The notes under the pieces were generated by a model. That model saw only the letters and a list, made by a program, of their open reading frames with translations. It ran no database searches and was not told where the DNA came from. The translations under genes and the position numbers were made by a program. This document shows positions 57,421 through 64,000 of a DNA stretch of 64,000 bases, piece after piece. Each line of letters opens with the position of its first letter. Within the stretch, counting starts at the first letter, position 1. Source of the DNA: Iris pallida. Taxonomy: Eukaryota; Streptophyta; Magnoliopsida; Asparagales; Iridaceae. The stretch spans positions 62,001-126,000 of the forward strand of contig JANAVB010042226.1 in NCBI GenBank assembly GCA_029216955.1, in the 5' to 3' direction.

Positions 57421-58250
57421 TCAGCTCCAATCCTCCTCCACTTGTACGATGTGGGGACTAGCCAGGCTACAGCCAAGTATAAGTTTCCTCCATACATGCG
57501 TTGCATTAGAAGTAAGCTGGGCAACATTTGCAAATTCATGAGAGCAATATTTCAGTTTAAAGAACTGAGTCCAGAGGCTATTTTGAGTTGTGAACTTCCA
57601 CCAAAGTTTAATAGTCATAGCTGCCATAACATCCTCCAATCTACGGACACCCAGTCCTCCTTCCTCCTTAGTACGAGTAATACATCCCCATCCAAGCCAT
57701 GTCCTCTTCACTGTACCCTCATGTGAACCCCAAAAGAAAGTGGAGAACATATTCTCTAGTCTATGCAGTACAGCAACATGTGGATCACATGCTGCCAATG
57801 TATAAACTGGAATTGAAGCTAAGGCATTCTTGATTAAGACTAGTTTACCTCCTGGGGATAGTGTTTTATTATGCCACCCCTCCAATTTGTGCCGAATTTT
57901 GTCAAGGAGGTCTTCATACATTCCTCCATTACGACGACCTGCCATAAGAGGACAGCCCAAATACGTAAACGTGGGTACCAATTGAAGCAAAATCTACTAG
58001 CCAATTCCTCTCCCTTCTCTGGAAGGTCCTTCTTTGATAGATAGAAGACTTGGATTTATTGATCTTCTGACCAGACATGAGCTCATACCGGGTTAGAACA
58101 TCATTGATCATCCCCATCGAGCATAAATCTCCTGCTACAAATAGAAGAACATCATCAGCATAGGCTAAGTATATGATATGAGGACATCCTCGAGGAGTGA
58201 AAACTGTAGAGAATCGTCTTCAGCTGGCAATTGCTTCAAACTTCTTGTTA
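57421..58250 (-). pseudogene. LINE2 ORF2: RT thumb and connection
   Basis: From the active site in LAYADDVLLFVAGD (near 58150) through MINDVLTRYELMSGQKINKSKS to a frameshift near 57960-57990, then FTYLGCPLMAGRRNGGMYEDLLDKIRHKLEGWHNKTLSPGGKLVLIK and KEEGGLGVRRLEDV. YADD is intact. Order and motifs are those of plant L1 RT. Confidence 0.85.
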
Positions 58251-58948
58251 AAACCTCTGCAGCTACGATGAATAATGCCGGTGAGAATGGGTCTCCTTAC
58301 CGCAGACCACGAAACGCTTGAAAGTAATCTTTCGATTCACCATTGATGAGAGGAGCATACCACACATTGTTCACAATACGCAGCATCATATCCACCCACT
58401 TATTATGAATGCCAAATTTATGAAGCACCTTCAGAAGAAAACGCCAATCAACCCTATCGTAAGCCTTCATTATATCAAGTTTTATAGCAATGTTACCCCC
58501 TCTATGTTTTTTGTTCATCTTAGCCATCATTTATTGAGCTAGCAAAATGTTATCAACAATCTCTCGATATTGCACAAACCCTCTCTGTTCTTGTAAAATA
58601 ATACGCAGAAGAATTGGAGCTAAGCGTCGAAAGTAACTTGGATATAATTTTATTAATCATAGTGCAAAGATTAAGCGGTCTATAATCACCAAATGCCTTA
58701 GGCTGTTTTACCTTTGGAATGAGGACGAGCGACGTATTGGTAAACGTCCTAGAAAGTGAGAACCCATCGATGAATATAGAGATGGCTTCCAATATATCAT
58801 CACTGACAATGTCCCTGCTATGTAAATAGAACACTGGCGTGAACCCATCAGGCCCTAAGACACTGGTCTTGTCCAAGCTTTTGATAGTGTCAAGGATCTC
58901 CTCTTTAGAGGGTGCTGCAATAAGAATCTCATTATCGTCCTCTGTTAC
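58251..58948 (-). pseudogene. LINE2 ORF2: RT fingers and palm
   Basis: Begins at the copia edge with TEDDNEILIAAPSKEEILDTIKSLDKTSVLGPDGFTPVFY, then TSLVLIPKVKQPKAFGDYRPLNLCTMINKIISKLL, a shift near 58560-58600, then GGNIAIKLDIMKAYDRVDWRFLLKVLHKFG and FRGLR followed by a stop and GDPFSPALF. The usual GLRQGDP has Gln lost to TAA or TAG. Frames change near 58540 and 58200. Confidence 0.85.
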
Positions 58949-59742
58949 TGTTGGAGTGGGTGGGGTTCCCAACCTATGTGGAGAAGATCCCGGAGTGCGA
59001 CGAGCGCCGTCCGATGTCGGAGAAGCTCGGGAGTAGTTGTTACTACTGCTGCTGCCCCAAAGGGGGCTCTGGACCAAGTCTGCCGAGTTCGGGCCGAACT
59101 CGGTCCCAGGCCGAGTTCTGGCCGAACTCGGTCTGGCCGTTCCAGGGTTTGGCCATCCAGTGCTGGTTGCCCTACACCGAGTTCTGGCCGAACTCTGTGT
59201 GTCGGGGGCTGAAGCGGATTTCAGGATGAGTTTTTATCATTGGATCTAATCCAACAGTCCAGGTTGGTTGCGGGATTAGGGAGATATATTGAGTTTTCTC
59301 AACCCTAATTCGTTATCACATAATCGCATTGGACAACACAAGTTTGAGAGAGAAGGAGGCAAGAGTGCCATTACAACTTCGAAGAAGAAGACGGAGGATT
59401 GAAGGTCGCTGTTCGAAGGAGATCGTGTTCGGGTAATCTCTACTCGTCGTTCTCGCTCTTCGTAGCCTTGTAATCATTGTTCTTATCTCTGAGTGTTGTG
59501 GGGATCCGATTTGGATCGGGAGAGTTTGTAGAGGGTGTAATTCTTCTATTCCATTAGTGGAGGCTTCTCAGGGTTGGACTCCGATCGTCCTGGTTTTTCC
59601 CGCAAGGGTTTCCACGTCAAAAATTCTCTGTGTCTGCGTGATTGTTTTTGTATGCTTGTTTTTGGGTTCGTGCGTTGTTTGCTCGGTCCTCTCGTAGGTA
59701 CTCTCCGGTTTGGGGAAAGGTTTCCGCGTTTCTTTCCCAACA
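58949..59742 (+). repeat. Copia 5' LTR (794 bp)
   Basis: TGTTGGAGTGGGT to TTCCCAACA. The start recurs at 63854. It contains three hairpin-forming palindromes (59083-59196). The visible 3' LTR differs at a handful of sites over 147 bp, including small indels. Confidence 0.9.
59083..59196 (+). repeat. Three palindromes in the copia LTR
   Basis: Copies at 59083-59103, 59111-59131 and 59177-59196 are built from CCGAGTTC and GAACTCGG arms around G(G/T)GGC-type centres. Each can fold into a strong hairpin. The first recurs in the 3' LTR at the window end. Confidence 0.85.
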
Positions 59743-59745
59743 GAG

Positions 59746-59800
59746 TGGTATCAGAGCATAGGTTTTGTTCTGGCTGATACCAACAGAGTGGTATCAGAGC
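59746..59800 (+). other. Primer binding site, present twice
   Basis: TGGTATCAGAGC, complementary to the 3' end of initiator tRNA-Met, is at 59746-59757 and again at 59789-59800. CAACAGAG precedes both, so a 43-bp segment including the LTR end was duplicated. Confidence 0.9.
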
Positions 59801-59849
59801 TTTGGGTTCAAAGGGTGTCAGGAGTTGACAGAGGAACCAGAGAGGAGAG

Positions 59850-60600
59850 ATGGACGCGAAGCCGGTGCGCATGGTGAACCTTAATGGCACAAACTATCAT
59901 TATTGGCGGAGCAAGATGAAGGATTTGCTATTTGTCAAGAAGCTGCATCTACCCGTGTTTGCATCCGAGAGGCCCAGTGATAAATCCGAGGAGGACTGGA
60001 AGTTCGAGCACATACAGGTGTGGGTACATACGGCAGTTTGTTGATGAGAACGTGTACAATCACGTTGCCAATATTGAGCACGCGAAGACGTTGTGGGATA
60101 AGCTGGAATCCTTGTATGCGAAGAAGACCGGGTAAACAAGTTGTTCCTGATCCGAACGATGATGGGTCTGCGGTACAAGGATGGGGCGTCTATTTCGGAT
60201 CATTTGAGTGAGTTCCAGGGCGTGGTTGACCAGCTATCTTCTACGGGAGTCAAGTTCGACGACGAAGTTCAGGGACTGTGGCTGCTGTGTACCTTGCAGA
60301 CTCGTGGGAGACGTACGAGTATCTATGATCGCTTCTGCTCCAGAGGGCGTGGTCAGTCTGGAGTTTGCCAAGAGCGGGTATTGAATGAAGAGATGCGGAG
60401 ACGTTCTCAGGGCACTTCATCCACATCCCACCACTCAGAGGCACTTGTTTCAGAGAGCCGCGGAAGGGGCAAAAGCAGGGGTCCAGGTGGTGGTAGAGAC
60501 AAGAGCAGGGGGAAGTCAAAGGTCGGTACGAGGACTCAGAGTGTTATCATTGCGGTAAGAAGGGCCATATCAAGCGGAATTGTTTCGTTTGGAAGATAGA
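59850..60600 (+). pseudogene. Copia gag
   Basis: ATG at 59850 gives MDAKPVRMVNLNGTNYHYWRSKMKDLLFVKKL, the N-terminal W of UBN2/copia gag. Shifts near 60018 and 60132 move to VDENVYNHVANIEHAKTLWDKLESLYAKKT and LRYKDGASISDHLSEFQGVVDQLSSTG. A CX2CX4HX4C knuckle, CYHCGKKGHIKRNC, is at about 60539-60580 in yet another frame. The region between has lost its frame. Gag forms the particle and binds RNA. Confidence 0.85.
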
Positions 60601-61077
60601 GAAGAAGGGCGACAAGGGAAGCAAGAAGAGAACACTACAGCGGCGTCGATACATGGAGGCGATGTGATCGTCGTAGGTGATGAAGTCATTACTAACCTCG
60701 CCTGTGATGACAATTCTTGGCTGGTGGACTCAGGGGCTTCAGCACATATATCTCACAATAGGGCACTGTTTGCCACTTACACGACAGGCGACTGTAGCGT
60801 GTTGAAGATGGGCAACGGAGATGTGTCGAAGGCTTGCGTTGGAGATGTGCATTTGAGAACGAAGACGGGTGCGGTTCTTGTTCTCAAGGATGTTCGTCAT
60901 GTTCCTGATATCCGTTTCAACCTGGTGTCAGTTGGAAGGTTGGATGACGAGGGATTCTTCAGTCTCTTCGGGAATAGTCAGTGGAAGCTTTCCAGAGGTT
61001 CGATGGTGATTGCCAGAGGAAGCAAGAATTCGGTCTCTACTATATGGAGGGGAGCGCAGAGGGGGCACAGGAGGTGA
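60601..61077 (+). pseudogene. Copia aspartic protease
   Basis: Open to 61077. NSWLVDSGASAHISHNRALF holds the D-S-G active site, followed by LKMGNGDVSKACVGDVHLRTKTG, DVRHVPDIRFNLVSVGRLDDEGF and SLFGNSQWKLSRGSMVIARG. These are the standard copia protease and post-protease motifs. The frame ends by a shift just before the GAG-pre-integrase part. Confidence 0.9.
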
Positions 61078-61640
61078 ACGCAGTCAGTGACGCGTCTACC
61101 GAGTTGTGGCACAGGCGTCTCGGCCATATCAGCGAGAAGGGGATGAGCTACTTGGTGAACAAGAAAGTGATTCCGGGGCTCAAGTCTACAAAGTTGGAGA
61201 AATGCACGCACTATTTGGCTGGGAAGCAAAATAGGGTGTCTTTCCAGAGTCACCCAAGTTCGAGAAGCCGGCGTTGCTCGAGTTGATTCACTCGGATGTC
61301 TGCGGTCCTATGAAGGTAAAATCTCTTGGTGGTGCTTCTTACTTTGTGACTTTTATTGATGACTGTTCCAGGAAGGTTTGGGTCTATGCCTTAAAGACCA
61401 AGGATCAGGTGCTGCCTACTTTCAAGGAGTTTCAGGCCTCCGTTGAAAGGGAGACGGGCAAGAAGTTGTTGTGTGTTCGATCCGACAATGGCGGCGAATA
61501 AATCGGTCCCTTTGATGCGTATTGCAGAGAGCAAGGGATACGACACCAGAAGACTCCGCCAAAGACACCTCAGCTCAATGGTGTAGCGGAGCGCATGAAC
61601 AGGACACTGATGGAGAGGGTGTTTGCTGTCAGAAGCAAAC
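61030..61640 (+). pseudogene. Copia GAG-pre-integrase and integrase core
   Basis: ELWHRRLGHISEKGMSYL gives the two zinc-binding His; the Cys pair is damaged: CTHYLAGKQ where a second Cys is expected (a TGC to TAC change). After a shift near 61260, LIHSDVCGPM (Asp), VTFIDDCSRKVWVYALKTKDQV and VRSDNGGE (Asp) follow, then a TAA at 61499. Beyond it GIRHQKTPPKTPQLNGVAERMNRTL carries the Glu. All catalytic acids are present although the frame is broken. Confidence 0.9.
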
Positions 61641-62264
61641 TTGTCGGGCAGTTATTGGGGTGAGGCTCTTCTCACAGCTGCTTATATTATTAATTTGTCT
61701 CCTAGTGCTCCTTTACAGGGTGATGTGCCTGACAAAGTATGGTACGGCAAAGAGCGTCATACAGTCACCTGCGGGCATTTGGTTGTAAAGCCTTCGTACA
61801 TGTACCGAAGGACGAGAGGACCAAACTTGAGCGAAGACAAGGCGATGCGTCTTTGTCGGCTACGGTCGGGATGAGTTTGGCTATAGACTCTACGACCCAG
61901 TGGAAGGAAAGCTCTACAGAAGCAGGGACGTGGTGTTCGTCGAGGATCAGACCATGACCAACACTCAGGATTCGAGACGCCTTCTGAGGCTGAGGAATTG
62001 CCTGAGTTAGAGTCATTTCGCTTCGAGCAATTTCCAGAGGACATCGCGGAGGATCCAGTTATGGGGGAGCCGGTACATGGAGTTGCTTCCAACCTTGATC
62101 ATCAGCCTGCTGATGGTGGTCAGGGTGTCCCTCAGGAGGATGAGCATGCCGGAGAGGTAGTTCCTGAAGGGAGGAGGCTGTCGGTATACAGCCAGCACCA
62201 GTGGCTCCACTGAGAAGGAGCAACAGGGATCGTCGACCATCTACGAGATATCGCGGATGAGTAT
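61623..62264 (+). pseudogene. Copia integrase C-terminus and linker
   Basis: LSGSYWGEALLTAAYIINLSPSAPLQGDVPDKVWYGKE, then shift to YSHLRAFGCKAFVHVPKDERTKLERR. Further on is an acidic linker in several frames. Between 61960 and 62260 no frame stays open and no motif is seen. Confidence 0.75.
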
Positions 62265-63010
62265 GTGCTATTGACTGACGGGGGAGAGCCCGAAAGTTTC
62301 GTAGAGGCTATGGAAGACGAACACAGGAAGGAGTGGATGGTGGCTATACAGGAGGAGATGAGTTCCTTGCACACCAATTCTACTTATGATCTGGTGCGGT
62401 TGCCAAAGGGCAAGAAGGCTTTGAAAAATCGATGGGTGTTCAGAGTGAAGCAGACGGATGATGCTACTCGCCCTCGATACAAAGCGAGGCTGGTAGTCAA
62501 GGGCTACGATCAGCGAAAAGGTGTGGATTATGATGAGATCTTTTCGCCTGTCGTCAAGCATTCGTCTATTCGGGTGGTGCTAGCATTAGCAGCCAGTTTC
62601 GACTTGGAGGTCGAGCAGATGGACGTGAAGACGGCATTCCTCCACGGTGATCTTGAGAAGGAGTTGTACATGGAGCAGCCGGAGGGATTCTGTGAGAAGG
62701 GTAAGTCACATTTGGTCTGCCGGTTGAGGAAGAGTTGTATGGTCTGAAGCAGGCTCCGAGGCAGTGGTACAGAAAGTTCGAGTCGTTTATGGGGGAGCAT
62801 GGTTATGCACGGACGACGTCGGACCATTGTGCATTTGTGAGGTATTTGTCGATGATGATTTTATCATCTTATTGCTCTATGTTGATGATATGCTATTAGT
62901 GGGTCAGAATGCCACTAGGATAGCGGAGTTGAAGCGCCAACTGGGCGGCCTTCTCTATGAAGGATTTGGGCGCAGCGAAGACTATTCTTGGGATGGAGAT
63001 CAGCCGAGAG
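62265..63010 (+). pseudogene. Copia reverse transcriptase
   Basis: WMVAIQEEMSSLHTNSTYDLVRLPKGKKALKNRWVFRVK, YKARLVVKGYDQRKGVDYDEIFSPVVK, QMDVKTAFLHGDLEKELYMEQPEGF, then a shift near 62735 to LYGLKQAPRQWYRKF, and YVDDMLLVGQN with the catalytic Asp pair. Another shift is near 62950 (KRQLGG to LYEGFG). Copia RTs carry the YVDD box and the LKQAPRxW block, both intact. Confidence 0.92.
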
Positions 63011-63800
63011 AGAGTCCAAGCTGCTACACTTCCCAAAAGAAGTATATTCACCGGGTACTTCAGCGTTTTGGGATGGACGGGTCGAAGAAAGTGAGTTCCC
63101 CCCTCGTGGCTCACTTTAAGTTCACTGAGGAGCAGTGTCCATCTACCGAGGACGAAAAGGAAGATATGGAGCGGGTTCCATATGCTTCAGCTGTGGGAAG
63201 CCTTATGTATGCCATGGTGTGTACGAGGCCAGATATTGCTCATGTAGTTGGTATGGTTAGCAGGTATCTTTCGAATCCTGGAAGGGTACACTGGAGTGCA
63301 GTCAAGTGGATTCTACGATATCTTCAGGGCACTGCTGATTGGAGACTTTCCTTCGGTGGTGACGAGCCGAAGCTGGTTTATACCGACGCTGATATGGCTG
63401 GAGATATAGACACGAGGCGATCGACTTCAGGCTACGTGATGATGTTTGCAGGAGGAGCGGTGTCGTGGCAGTCGCGTTGCAGAAGTGTGTTACCTTGTCG
63501 ACAACGGAGGCGGAATACATTACGGCGACGGAGGCTTGCAAGGAGCTGTTGTGGATGAAGAAGCTGCTGCAGGAAATGGACTGAAGCAAGAGCAGTATAC
63601 TTTGCTTTGCGACAGTCAGAGTACGATCCATCTTGTGAAGAATCAGATGTTTCATAGCCGATCCAAGCACATCGAGACTCGGTATCAGTAGATACGGGAT
63701 GTGGTTGAAAAGAAGGACGCGGAGCTTAAGAAGGTGCATACAGATGACAACGGAGCTGATATGTTCACGAAGATTCTACCAAGGGGGAAGTTTGAGTACT
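63011..63800 (+). pseudogene. Copia RNase H and C-terminus
   Basis: YIHRVLQRFGMDGSKKVSSPL, PYASAVGSLMYAMVCTRPDIAHVVGMVSRYLSNPG, WILRYLQGTADWRLSFGG, VYTDADMAGDIDTRRSTSGYV (first acidic residues), then a shift near 63470 to VTLSTTEAEYITATEACKELLWMKKLL, and finally DSQSTIHLVKNQMFHSRSKHIETRYQ before a TAG at 63689-63691. The last residues are those expected at the copia C-terminus. Confidence 0.9.
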
Positions 63801-63837
63801 GCAGGCAGATCGTCGGGATGACTGTCCTCCCCATAGT

Positions 63838-63853
63838 TGTGAAGGGGGAGATT
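63838..63853 (+). other. Copia polypurine tract
   Basis: GTGAAGGGGGAGATT directly before TGTTGGAG of the 3' LTR. Confidence 0.85.
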
Positions 63854-64000
63854 TGTTGGAGTGGGTGGGGTTCCCAACCTATATGGAGAAGATCCCGGTA
63901 CGACGAGCGCCGTCGATATCGGAGAAGCTCGGGAGTAGTTGTTACTACTGCTGCTGCCCCAAAGGGGGCTCTGGACAAGTCTGCCGAGTTCGGGCCGAAC
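63854..64000 (+). repeat. Copia 3' LTR (first 147 bp, runs off the window)
   Basis: TGTTGGAGTGGGTGGGG and onward matches the 5' LTR to the end of the window, with a few substitutions and indels. Confidence 0.92.

Larger units (their letters stand above)
56842..58948 (-). mobile_element. LINE2: L1-type LINE fragment, minus strand
   Basis: Holds the RT and zf-RVT part of ORF2 and a 3' end with AATAAA (56856-56861). The copia element cuts it at 58949. The rest of ORF2, EN and ORF1 should lie right of the window. It is not a copy of LINE1: the proteins share motifs but little more. Confidence 0.88.
58949..64000 (+). mobile_element. Tork/Tnt1-like Ty1/copia retrotransposon (3' LTR truncated by window end)
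   Basis: 5' LTR 58949-59742, PBS, then gag, protease, integrase, RT, RNase H in copia order, PPT and the first 147 bp of the 3' LTR. The preceding GTTAC (58944-58948) should be the left target duplication; the right copy is outside. Protein motifs (GAG-pre-integrase, IDDCSRKVWVYALKTKDQV, YVDD) and layout place it in the Tork lineage. Many frameshifts make it inactive. Confidence 0.9.

Overview
This is a gene-poor stretch of a flowering-plant nuclear genome. Nothing in it looks like a single-copy host gene. The evidence is the set of plant-type retroelement families present: Tekay/Del-like chromovirus polyproteins, Tat/Ogre-like Ty3-gypsy parts with an antisense gene, a Tork/Tnt1-like copia element, and L1-type LINEs with a DUF4283-like ORF1 and a zf-RVT tail. 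I could not resolve the species.

Left half (1-34812) is a nest of LTR retrotransposons. A forward Tat-like element, here called T, is the host. Its integrase begins at the edge of a minus-strand Tat/Ogre-like element X (5' LTR 1755-2762, gag extension running off the left end). The T integrase is then split by a minus-strand Tekay-like element (Tekay1, 3358-16738, LTRs of about 4.1 kb) and resumes at 16739-17299. T then carries a minus-strand gene that reads from a TATA box at 33131-33140 through a candidate intron to a stop at 18569 and an AATAAA signal at 18462-18467. That gene is split by a second, forward Tekay-like element (Tekay2, 19558-30974, LTRs of about 3.2 kb). The T 3' LTR is placed at about 33514-34812.

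Middle (34813-47560): minus-strand gag-protease and gag-extension remnants of another Tat/Ogre-like element, Y, which is homologous to X. T appears to have landed in the Y coding frame. To the right lie LTR-like non-coding sequence with two oppositely directed TATA boxes, a 3.77-kb LTR-derived insertion with a perfect 5-bp target duplication (40837-44607, ACTTG on both sides), and a pyrimidine-rich gene-free stretch.

Right part (47560-64000): long (TA)n arrays, a broken full-length LINE on the plus strand (LINE1, about 48785-55328), a 1.35-kb G-rich island between two TA arrays, a minus-strand LINE fragment (LINE2, 56842-58948), and a forward Tork-like copia element inserted in LINE2 (58949 to beyond the end) with a duplicated primer binding site.

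All the coding regions are decayed. Most in-frame stops in the LTR elements are single C-to-T or G-to-A changes from the expected codon (CAG to TAG, CGA to TGA, TGG to TAG), which fits decay of methylated, silenced repeats. The most useful leads are a 98-bp intron-like break in the Tekay1 integrase, the apparently complete spliced antisense gene of T, the duplicated PBS, and a palindrome kept next to the polypurine tract in three different elements.
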